Part shown: positions 25,761 through 34,086 of the stretch, piece after piece
How positions within the stretch are numbered: position 1 is the first letter of the stretch
How the letters are laid out: the number at the start of each line of letters is the position of its first letter
From: Candidatus Accumulibacter proximus
GTDB lineage: Bacteria; Pseudomonadota; Gammaproteobacteria; Burkholderiales; Rhodocyclaceae
Assembly (NCBI GenBank): GCA_016709675.1
Contig: JADJMH010000037.1
Span: forward strand, 80,390-144,389
DNA: 64,000 nt
Reading direction: 5' to 3'
Program-made: the position numbers and the translations under genes
Notes under the pieces: model-generated
What the model saw: only the letters and a program-made list of their open reading frames with translations
Told to the model about the DNA's origin: nothing
Database searches by the model: none

Positions 25761-26275
25761 CCCCGCTCCACAGGCGGGACAGGCATGACGGCCGCGCCGA
25801 ACTTCACCTGGAGTCGATCCGTCCAGCGTGTAAAGGTCACTTGATCCACCTGCCAAGGCGCGACGAGGCCCAGGGCCTGGTGAACAGCGTTTCAATCATG
25901 AGGAACCGGTCGGAAGAGGAAAGGCCGCCTCATGCCGAGGCCGGCAGACTGCCTCCCTCGGCAAAGAGGAAGCGGCGCGGGGGGAGGCGGTGGGCGAGGT
26001 CCGGCTAGCCGACCGCTCGACATCACCTCCCCTCAAACGCCTCTCGTCCGTTTCCACACGAAACGGCATAGAGCCAATTTCTCGCAAGCTCGCACCATCC
26101 AACCCCAGTTCAAAAAAAGCTGAGCGTGCCGCATCCAGGATGAGCGACCGCCTTGCCTGATTGAGCGTGCTTTCTCTAGCCGCACGAGTTTCAGCGGCGG
26201 TGGCGCCTTTTCTTGCACCGCTTTTCCGGATTACCGTTGACCTTTCCATAAGACAAATTCTACACTGCTCTTGAA

Positions 26276-26292
26276 ATTGAACACTGTTCAAT
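26276..26292. promoter_or_regulatory. Putative TetR operator
   Basis: ATTGAACACTGTTCAAT is a perfect palindrome of two 8-bp arms around one central C. It lies between the divergent TetR start (26249) and the flavoprotein start (26321), the usual place for autoregulatory TetR operators. Because the repressor gene is disrupted, the site may now be unoccupied. Confidence 0.7.
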
Positions 26293-26320
26293 CCAATAAG
26301 CGTTATAGAAGGGAATCGTT

Positions 26321-27913
26321 ATGGCTGGTACGAACACCACGGGTTTGATGGATGGAAAAGCGTTTCGGGAGTCGCTGAGAAAGTACAAGCCGACTGTCTA
26401 TGTTGATGGACAATTGATTGAGTCGGTCGTTGACGCACCTTCGCTTCAGCCAGGTATCAATGCCTTGGCCGTGACCTACGATTTTGCCCATGACCCGGCC
26501 CTTGCGCCGTTGATGCTGGCGAAGCAAACGGTCTCCGGTAAGACGCTCAATCGAATGCTGCATATCGACGAATCGGCCGGAGACCTACTGAACAAGCTAG
26601 AAGCAATCCGTGTGCTCTGCCAGGAAACCGGCTGCGCTCAACGCTACCTCGCCCACGATGCCCTCAATGGCATCTTGCAGGCCGTGACCAAGATGGACGA
26701 TGCGAAGGGTTCGACGGAGCACAGCGCCAAGTTCGCCGCGTATCTCCAGAAAGTGCAGGACGACGACCTGACGCTGGGTATCGCCATGACCGATGCCAAG
26801 GGGGACCGTAGCAAGCGCCCCAATCAACAACTGAATCAGGATGTGTACGTCCATATCGTTGAGCGCAACGCGAAAGGCATCGTCATCACCGGCACCAAGG
26901 CGATTGTGACGGGTGCTCCTTACGTGCATGAATTCCTCGTCATGCCCTCGCGCACCATGCGTGAGGACGATGCCGATTTCGCCATTTGCTGCGCAGTACC
27001 AGTGGATGCGCCAGGCATCACCATTGTCTCTCGTTCTGCCGGTCGCCCAGGCGAGCCTGAACACGGTGCGCCACTCTTCTCGCGCAAGTATGGCCAGGCG
27101 ACTGGCGTGGTCATCTTCAACAAGGTGTTCGTTCCGTGGAAGCGGATCTTCCTCGCGGGTGACTGGGAGTTCTCGGGAGACATTACCTACAACTATGCGA
27201 CGCATCACCGTCACAGTTGCATCGGGGCCCGTGCCGGCTTTGGTGACCTGCTGATTGGCGCCGGGGTTCTGATGTGCGAAGCCAACGGCCTCGACCCGAA
27301 CAAGAAGAGCAACCTGCGGGACCCGATGGTCGAACTCATCAAGATTACCGAAGGGTTCTATGCCTGCGGGGTGGCAGCCAGCGTCTACGCGGTTCAAGAC
27401 CCGCACTCAAAGACCTTCATGCCGGAGCCTGTGTATTCAAACATCGGCAAGCTGCTGCTCTCGACTCAGATTTACGACATGCACCGTTTGGCTCATGAAG
27501 TCTCTGGCGGTCTTATCGTTGCGCTGCCCGGACCGGACGAGGACCATAACCCGGCTACCGCTGCAACGCTGGCGGAAGTGCTTCGTGCCAACCCGAACGT
27601 CCCGTACGACAAGCGTATCGAGGTGTCGCGTTTCATCGAAGATTTGACGGCTTCGTACCAAGGCGGCTGGTACTCACTCATTAGTCTGCACGGCGGTGGC
27701 TCGCCGACGGCACTTAAGCAGGAAATCTGGCGCAACTATCCGGTGGGCAACAAGGTGGAGTTAGTCGAGCGCCTGTTGGAACGGGGTGTTTTGGCTGAGG
27801 ACAACCGGGCCATCACCAAGAACAAGCAACCGGGCCGTTGTTGCGACGCAGGTTGCAGTCAGCCTGGTCAGCCGTTCATGGTGCCGCTGTCGAAGGTGAC
27901 CAAGTCAGCGTAA
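26321..27913 (+). CDS. HpaB / 4-hydroxybutyryl-CoA dehydratase family flavoprotein
   Basis: This 530-residue protein has a ribosome-binding site GAAGGGAATCGTT. Full-length features of the 4-hydroxyphenylacetate 3-hydroxylase large-subunit family are present: DGKAFRESLRKYKPTVYVDGQLIESV at the start, the FAD-binding region around ITGTKAIVTGAPYVHEFLV, KVFVPWKRIFLAGDW, and a C-terminal helical domain. In the Fe-S dehydratase AbfD, two Cys in a CxxxC and a His/Cys pair bind the cluster. Here the equivalents appear to be CAQRY and HRHSCIGA, so two ligands seem missing. Inference: a flavin-dependent monooxygenase or dehydrogenase rather than a 4-hydroxybutyryl-CoA dehydratase. The Cys-rich tail (RCCDAGC) is unusual. 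No reductase partner is adjacent. Likely regulated by the divergent TetR gene. Confidence 0.8.
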   Translation: MAGTNTTGLMDGKAFRESLRKYKPTVYVDGQLIESVVDAPSLQPGINALAVTYDFAHDPALAPLMLAKQTVSGKTLNRMLHIDESAGDLLNKLEAIRVLCQETGCAQRYLAHDALNGILQAVTKMDDAKGSTEHSAKFAAYLQKVQDDDLTLGIAMTDAKGDRSKRPNQQLNQDVYVHIVERNAKGIVITGTKAIVTGAPYVHEFLVMPSRTMREDDADFAICCAVPVDAPGITIVSRSAGRPGEPEHGAPLFSRKYGQATGVVIFNKVFVPWKRIFLAGDWEFSGDITYNYATHHRHSCIGARAGFGDLLIGAGVLMCEANGLDPNKKSNLRDPMVELIKITEGFYACGVAASVYAVQDPHSKTFMPEPVYSNIGKLLLSTQIYDMHRLAHEVSGGLIVALPGPDEDHNPATAATLAEVLRANPNVPYDKRIEVSRFIEDLTASYQGGWYSLISLHGGGSPTALKQEIWRNYPVGNKVELVERLLERGVLAEDNRAITKNKQPGRCCDAGCSQPGQPFMVPLSKVTKSA

Positions 27914-28471
27914 TCCACGAACCACCTCCGGGCTTGGGCTCGGAGGTGGCAGTCTGATGACGTATGCAGGGCGGCCATTGGATTGAAGCTGCCATCCCAA
28001 GGTCTGCTTCGGGGATGTTGCCAGTGACGGCTTGTGGCCGACCGCCGACGGACGCCATCCTACATCCGCTGACTGCTTTCCGGAGCGCAGCGGTCGGTCC
28101 CCCGAGGACAGGGACATCCCCAAACGAATGGCCGCCTACCGCTGGTGGCTTCAGGTCTAGGTTGGCTTTGGAGAAACGCCGCACCGACAACGCTGCCCAG
28201 TTATCCACTGTTGGCGACAGATCCTCGGCACCCGGCGACGGGCGTTACTGCGTAGCGGCGACGTGGTGACCAAGGGGTCCCCTTTTGCTGGCGGTGCTCA
28301 GGTCGGGATAAGGCAGCGCACTGCCGGCAGAGAGCTCTGCCGAACCCGGCACCGCGCCAGGCTTTCCTTGTTGGCTTGGATTCGGATTGCTGGCATCTGG
28401 CTACATGGTGGCTACACAGACCAGAGCATACCTGTAGCATGTCGCTGGGATTCGACAAGCCCTTGATTACT
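27914..28471. other. Gene-free stretch
   Basis: The stretch is 558 bp between the flavoprotein and tRNA-Thr. No reading frame with recognisable protein sequence, no clear terminator and no close match to the repeats at 10708 or 20342 was seen. Confidence 0.5.
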
Positions 28472-28545
28472 TGGTGCCCCCAGTCGGAATCGAACCAACG
28501 CCTGATGATTACAAATCAACTGCACGACCTTCATGCTACGGGGGC
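28472..28545 (-). tRNA. tRNA-Thr(UGU)
   Basis: On the minus strand, 74 nt fold as a tRNA. The acceptor strands are GCCCCCG and TGGGGGC with discriminator A and encoded CCA. The D-stem is GCAT/GTGC with a short 7-nt loop, and the T-arm is GTTGG-TTCGATT-CCGAC. The anticodon loop is TTTGTAA, giving anticodon TGT. The anticodon stem has one T-T mismatch and the D-loop is short, so the score would be modest. It is followed by GGDEF-gene upstream DNA and appears to be a single-gene unit. Confidence 0.75.
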
Positions 28546-28801
28546 ACGCTCTGTTGCACGGCGCGATTATAGCTCAAGCACGCGGCGGCGTACCAGCTTG
28601 CCGCCTTCCCGGCAAGGACCACAGTGCATTTCCAGCAAACGTATAGCATCAACAGCTGGCGGACGGGCAAGCCCGGAATCATCGGGGAAAGGTCAACGGC
28701 TCTGCGGGTAAGCAATCTGCGGTGCAGGCTGTTGGGCGCATTCTTTCGCAGCTGTGGACCGGCTGTTAGAATGGCCCTGACTGTCATTTCGATGGAAAGC
28801 C

Positions 28802-30589
28802 ATGCCAAGCTTCTCGAACCCTTCGGAGATTGCCCGCGAAGCGCTGCGTCTGCTGGCCGTCAGGCGGCTGTCGCCTTCACCCGCGAACTACCAGGCCTTG
28901 TATAACGAGATTGCGGGCATCGCTGGCGAACCGGCGGAAACCTTCCCGGAACCTGGGCTGAAGGCTCTTCTCGGACCACTGCCCAAGGAAACGGTTGGTC
29001 AGCAAAAGCTCGCGAAGCGCTTCGAGCAGGCGCTCTCGGGCAGGAACTGGGAGGAACTCCGGGAGGGCGTGTCCGAGTTGGTCAGGCAGCTCGGCAAGGA
29101 ACAGGACCTGCCATGGAGCGAACTTTTCAGCGATCTTCTCCGCCAGTGGGAGAACAAGCAGGCCGGGCTGACCGTCGCGCGCAAGCGTGAAGCGTTTGAG
29201 CGCGTGCTCGCTGGCAGCTCGGGCAATAGCGAGCTGTTGTTCTCGCGATTGCAGGGATTGGTGAAATCGTGGTCCCTCAATACGCCGGCGGCCGCGGAGG
29301 ATCCGCTGATGGAAACCGGGGGAGCGGCCGCGGAAACCGGCATGTTGCTGCCCAATGAAGTCGCGGTGCCAGGTGCCCTCCCGACGAGGGAATTGACGAC
29401 CGAGCTACGCGACCTGTTCGCCTACACCCTTGAATCGGTTATCGCCACCCAGCTTGCCAATGAACCGGAACTCGCAGCCGACGCCAGGGCGCTGGTACAC
29501 AAGATTCGCACCGCCAGTTCACGCGACTCGCTGGAAGGCCTGTTGGCCGGTATCAAGCGCTTTGCATTCCGGCTGGAGATCCTCGCCGAAGATCGTGCCG
29601 AACTCCGCGCGGGTTTGCTCAACTTGCTGCAACTGCTGATCGAGAACGTCGGCGAGCTGGTCATTGAGGACCGCTGGCTGGCCGGCCAGATCGAGATCGT
29701 CCGTGACATCGTCTGCGGGCCTTTGAACATCCGATCGATTGGCGACGCCGAAACGCGGCTCAAGGAAGTGATTTTCAAGCAGAGCCAGCTCAAGCACAGC
29801 CTCAATGAAGCCAGGGAAAGCCTCAAGCAGATGCTTGCCGGCTTCGTGGATCATCTGGCCGAATTTGCCGATTCGACCTCGGACTATCACGACAAGATTG
29901 AACTCTGTGCCGACAGGATCGGCCAGGCCGAGGACATCACCCAACTCGAAGACGTACTCGCCGAAGTGATCCGGGAGACGAAAATCATCCAGCTCAACGC
30001 GCAGCGTTCGCGTGACGACCTACGCGCCGCGAGACAGCGGGTTAGTGAAACCGAGAAACGAATTGCCGAGCTCCAGGTGGAACTGGACAAGGCCAGCACC
30101 CTGGTTCGGCACGACCAGTTGACTGGTACGCTCAATCGCCGGGGTCTTGAAGAGGCATTCGACAAGGAGTCGGCGCGCGCCCAGCGCCGCAAATCCACCC
30201 TCTGCGTCGCCCTGCTCGACATCGACAACTTCAAGAAGCTCAACGACTCCATGGGCCATGACGCTGGCGACGCGGCGCTGATTCACCTGGCCACCGTCAT
30301 CCGCGAGACGATGCGTCCGCAGGATACGGTCGCCCGTTTTGGCGGCGAGGAGTTCATCATTCTGTTGCCGGAAACACCGGCTGAAGATGCGAAGACCGCC
30401 ATCGTCCGCCTGCAGCGCGAGCTGACCCGGCGCATCTTTCTGCATGACAACAACCGGCACCTGATCACCTTCAGCGCCGGCGTCACGGATTTGCGCCCGG
30501 GCGATACGCAGGCATCGGTGACCAAGCGGGCAGACGAGGCGATGTATGCGGCCAAACAGGCGGGGAAGAATCGGGTAACGATTGGCTAG
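28802..30589 (+). CDS. Diguanylate cyclase (GGDEF domain) with I-site
   Basis: This is a 595-residue cytoplasmic protein. Residues 1-420 are helical and acidic with no membrane segment (SNPSEIAREALRLL, later coiled-coil-like IAELQVELDKASTL). The C-terminal 165 residues are a GGDEF domain: DQLTGTLNRRGLEEAF, LLDIDNFKKLNDSMGHDAGD and RFGGEEFIILLPE. The active-site variant GGEEF is catalytically competent in known enzymes. An RPQD five residues before it is the product-inhibition I-site (RxxD). It makes c-di-GMP from two GTP. Its stop overlaps the stop of the convergent tcdA gene (CTAG). Confidence 0.9.
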   Translation: MPSFSNPSEIAREALRLLAVRRLSPSPANYQALYNEIAGIAGEPAETFPEPGLKALLGPLPKETVGQQKLAKRFEQALSGRNWEELREGVSELVRQLGKEQDLPWSELFSDLLRQWENKQAGLTVARKREAFERVLAGSSGNSELLFSRLQGLVKSWSLNTPAAAEDPLMETGGAAAETGMLLPNEVAVPGALPTRELTTELRDLFAYTLESVIATQLANEPELAADARALVHKIRTASSRDSLEGLLAGIKRFAFRLEILAEDRAELRAGLLNLLQLLIENVGELVIEDRWLAGQIEIVRDIVCGPLNIRSIGDAETRLKEVIFKQSQLKHSLNEARESLKQMLAGFVDHLAEFADSTSDYHDKIELCADRIGQAEDITQLEDVLAEVIRETKIIQLNAQRSRDDLRAARQRVSETEKRIAELQVELDKASTLVRHDQLTGTLNRRGLEEAFDKESARAQRRKSTLCVALLDIDNFKKLNDSMGHDAGDAALIHLATVIRETMRPQDTVARFGGEEFIILLPETPAEDAKTAIVRLQRELTRRIFLHDNNRHLITFSAGVTDLRPGDTQASVTKRADEAMYAAKQAGKNRVTIG

Positions 30590-31404
30590 AGCGGCATGGC
30601 GGCCCCCACACCCTTGCTCGCGGCTCGGCCCTCGCCTCTGGCCAAATGCTTGAGTACTTCACCGGCAGCCAGCAAACCGAAGACTGCCGTCACACAGACT
30701 GACGAACCAAAGCCTGCGCAGTTGAGGCCGCTCAGCGGCGCGGGCTGCTGGCAGGCGTCGGCACGTGGCGGATGGCGTAATGGTTCACCGGAAAACACGG
30801 CCGGGATGCCGAATTTTTTCTTGACTTCTCTGGTGAAGCCGTAGTCCTTCCGCAACAAGGAACGTACTTTCGAGAGCAGAGGATCCTGAATGGTCAGAGC
30901 AAGGTCAGCGATCTGGATTCGGGTCGCGTCGATCTGGCCGCCGGCGCTACCGGCGGTGATCAGGGGGGTGGCGGATCGCTTTGCCCAGGCAATCATTGCC
31001 GCCTTGGTACGTACCTGGTCAATGGCGTCGATCACGTAATCGACTGCCCCGCCAAGAATCGCCTCGACGGTCTCCGGTGTCACGAAGTCCTCGATTTCTC
31101 TGACCTCGCACGTCGGGTTGATGGCCCCTATCCTGTGCGCCATGGCGCTCACCTTGGCCTTGCCGAACTCGCCGTCGAGCGCGTGTACCTGACGGTTGAC
31201 GTTGGATTCGGCGATCATGTCCAGGTCGACGAGGGTGATCCTGCCGATTGCCGAACGCGCAAGCGCCTCAGCCGCCCAGGAACCGACGCCGCCAATCCCG
31301 ATGACGGTGACGTGCGCATGCTGGAAGCGCTGTAGTGCATCCGCTCCGTAGAGGCGCGCGATACTGCCAAAGCGGCGCGCCAGGTCGGTAGAAGTCTCGC
31401 TCAT
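30586..31404 (-). CDS. tcdA: tRNA threonylcarbamoyladenosine dehydratase (TcdA/CsdL, ThiF/E1-like)
   Basis: This protein has 272 residues from ATG 31404 (MSETSTDLARRFGSIARLYG). A longer frame upstream to 31596 is unlike the family and lacks a ribosome-binding site. E1-like adenylation motif: IGIGGVGSWAAEALARS; substrate region DLDMIAESNVNRQ; VIDAIDQVRTKAAM; and PLLSKVRSLLRKDYGF, characteristic of the TcdA/YgdL group. It cyclises t6A to ct6A at position 37 of ANN-decoding tRNAs using ATP. Convergent with the GGDEF gene by overlapping stops. Confidence 0.88.
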   Translation of the reverse strand: MSETSTDLARRFGSIARLYGADALQRFQHAHVTVIGIGGVGSWAAEALARSAIGRITLVDLDMIAESNVNRQVHALDGEFGKAKVSAMAHRIGAINPTCEVREIEDFVTPETVEAILGGAVDYVIDAIDQVRTKAAMIAWAKRSATPLITAGSAGGQIDATRIQIADLALTIQDPLLSKVRSLLRKDYGFTREVKKKFGIPAVFSGEPLRHPPRADACQQPAPLSGLNCAGFGSSVCVTAVFGLLAAGEVLKHLARGEGRAASKGVGAAMPL

Positions 31405-31637
31405 TATGGTTTCAGGGTCCGCCTCTCCGGCAAGTGTTGCCGCACAGTTTAGCGGAAAGCCATGCCGCTGGTGGTTCAGCCGGGTGCCGCCAAGGAACTC
31501 ACGGGGAACCAGCCTGCTTGTGTCGAGGGGATCTTCCTTCAGGCATGGCTGTCGCGCAGTACCCACCGATTCATGCCGCTGGCCGTTGGGCGCCATGCTG
31601 GGCTAAACTTCGCTTTTTTTGTTCACGAGGAGCTCCA

Positions 31638-31982
31638 ATGCCCATTGTCACCACACCGAGCGGTCTGCAGATCGAAGACATCATTGTTGGCAGCGGTCCG
31701 ACCGCCAGCGTTGGTCAGCACGTCATCGTGCATTACACGGGCTGGCTGGCCGATGGCAAGAAGTTCGATTCAAGCGTCGACCGCAACGAGCCCTTCCGCT
31801 TTCCGCTTGACGGGCGACACGTCATCGCCGGCTGGGAAGAAGGTGTTCCCGGGATGAGCGTAGGCGGCATCCGCAAGCTCACCATTCCCGCCGATCTGGC
31901 TTACGGCGCGCGTGGGGCCGGGAAAATGATCCCACCGCACGCAAAGCTGGTCTTCGAGATAGAGTTGCTTGATATTGCCTGA
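31638..31982 (+). CDS. FKBP-type peptidyl-prolyl cis-trans isomerase
   Basis: This is a single-domain protein of 114 residues, with ATG 31638 behind CACGAGGAGCTCCA. It has FKBP motifs VHYTGWLADGKKFDSS, FPLDGRHVIAGWEEGVPGMSVGG, LTIPADLAYGARG and IPPHAKLVFEIELLDI. Aromatic pocket residues are mostly present. There is no signal peptide, so it is a cytoplasmic foldase. It is followed after 3 bp by the pseudouridine synthase gene, so the two may be co-transcribed. Confidence 0.93.
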   Translation: MPIVTTPSGLQIEDIIVGSGPTASVGQHVIVHYTGWLADGKKFDSSVDRNEPFRFPLDGRHVIAGWEEGVPGMSVGGIRKLTIPADLAYGARGAGKMIPPHAKLVFEIELLDIA

Positions 31983-31985
31983 GCG

Positions 31986-32987
31986 ATGGTCGAGCGGTCG
32001 CGCAAGACCCTGAGCCGGTCACCCGCCACGCCGCTGGCCGGCGTTGCAGTCGGTAGCGGTCGCTCGGCGGTCAGTGACCGGCTGACCAGGGACGAGCCGG
32101 TCGCAGCTCCCGCTCCCTGCAATGCGCGGCCCTCCGTCAAGGTCGGGGCAGCGCCACCCGCGCGCCAGACCGCCGCGAGCAGTTTCCCGGCGGCAACGGC
32201 GCCGACGCTGCGTGCTGGACACGCGACGGAAGCCGTCGGCCCTGCGAGCAGTGCAGCACCTGCCGGCGTACGCATTGCCAAGTTGATGGCCGAGCGTGGC
32301 CTTTGCTCGCGCCGCGATGCCGACGAGTACATTGCCCGTGGCTGGGTCTTCGTTGATGGGCGACGGGTCAGCGAACTCGGCACCCGTGCGGATCCGGCAG
32401 CGGTGATTGTGCTTGACTATCCGGCGCAAAGGAATCAGCAAAGCCGGATGACGATTCTGCTGCACAAGCCGGTGGGCTATGTCTCCGGTCAGCCAGAGCC
32501 TGGCTTCACGCCGGCGGTGACACTGATCCAGCCGAACACGCAGCACCGTACGCCCGGCGCGCCGGTCTTCCATCCTTCGTGTCTGAAGGGACTGGCACCT
32601 GCCGGCCGGCTAGACATCGACTCGACCGGTCTGCTGGTACTGACGCAGGATGGGCGGGTGGCGCGCCAGCTGGTTGGTGAGAACTCGACGATTGACAAGG
32701 AATATCTGGTACGCGTCGAAGGCCACCTCGACGCCAGGGGCCTCGCCCTTCTCAACCACGGACTCAGCCTTGATGACCGCAAGCTGAAGCCGGCCAGGGT
32801 CGAGTGGCTCAACGAGGATCAACTTCGCTTCGTTCTACGTGAAGGGCGCAAGCGGCAGATCCGGCGAATGTGCGACCTGGTCGGGCTACGTGTCATCGGG
32901 CTCAAGCGGGTCCGCATTGGTGCGGTCCGGCTTGGCGACCTGCCGCTTGGCCAGTGGCGTTTCCTGCGCCCGGACGAGGCCTTCTGA
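31986..32987 (+). CDS. 23S rRNA pseudouridine synthase (RsuA/RluB/E/F family)
   Basis: This 333-residue protein starts 3 bp after the FKBP stop. Residues 1-95 are a low-complexity Ala/Pro/Ser/Arg extension absent from most relatives. An S4 RNA-binding domain follows (IAKLMAERGLCSRRDADEYIARGWVFVDG), then the catalytic domain with HKPVGYVSGQP, GRLDIDSTGLLVLTQDG (catalytic Asp in RLD), KEYLVRVEG and REGRKRQIRRMCDLVGL. The order fits RluF-like synthases that modify a helix of 23S rRNA. A later start nearer residue 95 is possible. Confidence 0.88.
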   Translation: MVERSRKTLSRSPATPLAGVAVGSGRSAVSDRLTRDEPVAAPAPCNARPSVKVGAAPPARQTAASSFPAATAPTLRAGHATEAVGPASSAAPAGVRIAKLMAERGLCSRRDADEYIARGWVFVDGRRVSELGTRADPAAVIVLDYPAQRNQQSRMTILLHKPVGYVSGQPEPGFTPAVTLIQPNTQHRTPGAPVFHPSCLKGLAPAGRLDIDSTGLLVLTQDGRVARQLVGENSTIDKEYLVRVEGHLDARGLALLNHGLSLDDRKLKPARVEWLNEDQLRFVLREGRKRQIRRMCDLVGLRVIGLKRVRIGAVRLGDLPLGQWRFLRPDEAF

Positions 32988-33029
32988 CGAACGCCAGGCC
33001 CGAAACCGTTCGCGTTTGTCGTCGGCGAG

Positions 33030-34067
33030 TCAGAGGATCACCGGCTCCGGCGTCAGTTCCACGCCAAAGCGCGCGCGGACATCGGCCTGAACAGCTCTGG
33101 CCAGGGCGATCACCTCAGCACCTTGCGCGCCGCCGCGATTGACCAGTACCAGCGCCTGTTTCTCGTACATCCCGACGCAGCCCAGGTCACGGCCTTTCCA
33201 GCCGCTGTGCTCGATCAGCCAGCCGGCAGCAAGCTTGACGCGGCCATCGGGCTGCGGGTAGCAGGGAAGATCCGGATGAGTCCAGCGCAGTCGTTCGGCG
33301 ACTACTCCATCGACCAAAGGATTATGAAAGAAGCTGCCGGCGTTGGGAACGACCGTTGGATCCGGCAGCTTGCGGCGGCGAACCGCGATCACTGCTGCGG
33401 CAATCTCCTGCGCAGTCGGGTGGGTGGTCTGCTGGCGGTCGAGCTCGGCCGCCAGGTCAGTGTAAGCCGTCAGCGGCTGCCAGGCCTTCGGCAGGCGGAA
33501 GGTGACGCGGGTAATCACGCGGCAGGCGTCGAGGTGCCAGCCCTGCTGCTTGAAGACGCTGTCGCGATAGGCAAAACGGCAGGCTGTTCGATCCAGCCGC
33601 AGCAACCTGCCGCTTGGCATGTCGAGCGCTTCGAGGGACAGGAAGCGATCAGCAACTTCCAGTCCATAGGCGCCGATGTTCTGGATGGGCGCTGCGCCGA
33701 CTGTGCCGGGGATCAGCGCCAAGTTCTCGAGTCCCGGCCAGCCCTGCTCCAGCGTCCAGCTCACCAGTTGGTGCCAGTTTTCGCCGGCACCAGCGCGGAC
33801 GTACCAGGCGTCGTCGTCCTCGCCGATCAGTTCGCGGCCGCCGATTGCCATGTGCAGCAACAGGCCATCAAAGTCGCCGCTGAATACCAGATTGCTGCCG
33901 GAACCGAGGACGAAGCGGCGCAGGGCGCTGCTGCCGACGACTTGCCGGAGTTGATCGACGTTGCTGATCTCGGCCCAGAACGTGGCCTTGCCGGGCAGGG
34001 CCAGCGTCGTTCGCGAAGCCAGCTCGACGTCACGCTGCACGAATTCGGGGAGTTGCATGCCGGTCAT
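33030..34067 (-). CDS. murB: UDP-N-acetylenolpyruvoylglucosamine reductase
   Basis: This protein has 345 residues from ATG 34067, preceded by GTGAAGAGACA, 19 bp after the metH stop. It has FAD-linked MurB type I features: LGSGSNLVFSGDFDGLLLH, LALIPGTVGAAPIQNIGAYG, FAYRDSVFKQ and catalytic Ser in PNAGSFFHNP, with C-terminal AAGWLIEHSGWKG. It reduces the enolpyruvyl group with NADPH to give UDP-N-acetylmuramic acid in the cytoplasm. It probably shares a transcript with metH, an unusual partner. Confidence 0.95.
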   Translation of the reverse strand: MTGMQLPEFVQRDVELASRTTLALPGKATFWAEISNVDQLRQVVGSSALRRFVLGSGSNLVFSGDFDGLLLHMAIGGRELIGEDDDAWYVRAGAGENWHQLVSWTLEQGWPGLENLALIPGTVGAAPIQNIGAYGLEVADRFLSLEALDMPSGRLLRLDRTACRFAYRDSVFKQQGWHLDACRVITRVTFRLPKAWQPLTAYTDLAAELDRQQTTHPTAQEIAAAVIAVRRRKLPDPTVVPNAGSFFHNPLVDGVVAERLRWTHPDLPCYPQPDGRVKLAAGWLIEHSGWKGRDLGCVGMYEKQALVLVNRGGAQGAEVIALARAVQADVRARFGVELTPEPVIL

Positions 34068-34086
34068 TGTCTCTTCACGCGCTGGC

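Larger units (their letters stand above)
24830..25899 (-). pseudogene. ISL3 transposase, heavily damaged (copy B)
   Basis: Recognisable pieces are WRHLDFFEYEAHLHAEVPRVAC, EVRAVGVDETASKRGQ and the C-terminal NFIAMAYLVAGKLTH. They are in different frames, with the middle replaced by G/C homopolymers. Not functional as given. Confidence 0.8.
24826..26075 (-). mobile_element. ISL3-family element, copy B (1250 bp as assembled)
   Basis: It has the same ends as copy A, flanked by AATTTCTC at 24818-24825 and 26076-26083. It is about 186 bp shorter than copy A and has many small deletions relative to it. A G/C block (25008-25156) stands where copy A has about 165 nt of transposase, and a second block (25744-25760) replaces another piece. 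This quality suggests a poorly resolved repeat consensus. Confidence 0.92.
24314..26249 (-). pseudogene. TetR-family regulator split by ISL3 copy B
   Basis: The N-terminal piece (26249 to 26076) encodes MERSTVIRKSGARKG and the first helices of a TetR DNA-binding domain (ILDAARSAFFELGLDGASLREI). The sequence resumes at 24825 with AKRAGYTPGAIYSYFANLEEIYGALL, the rest of the helix-turn-helix, then a 140-residue ligand domain (FYRENPKELDLGFYLF, VFAHIVGVLILKNTGRSRLF) to 24314. The 8-bp duplication AATTTCTC at both junctions proves insertion, and excision in silico restores one frame. The start at 26249 is preferred over 26291 because the latter lies in the palindromic operator. It is divergent from the flavoprotein gene and probably once repressed it. 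Confidence 0.88.

Noticed and set aside
26321..27913. Assignment as 4-hydroxybutyryl-CoA dehydratase (abfD)
   Set aside because: Two of the four iron-sulfur ligands appear to be missing and no 4-hydroxybutyrate pathway genes are adjacent.
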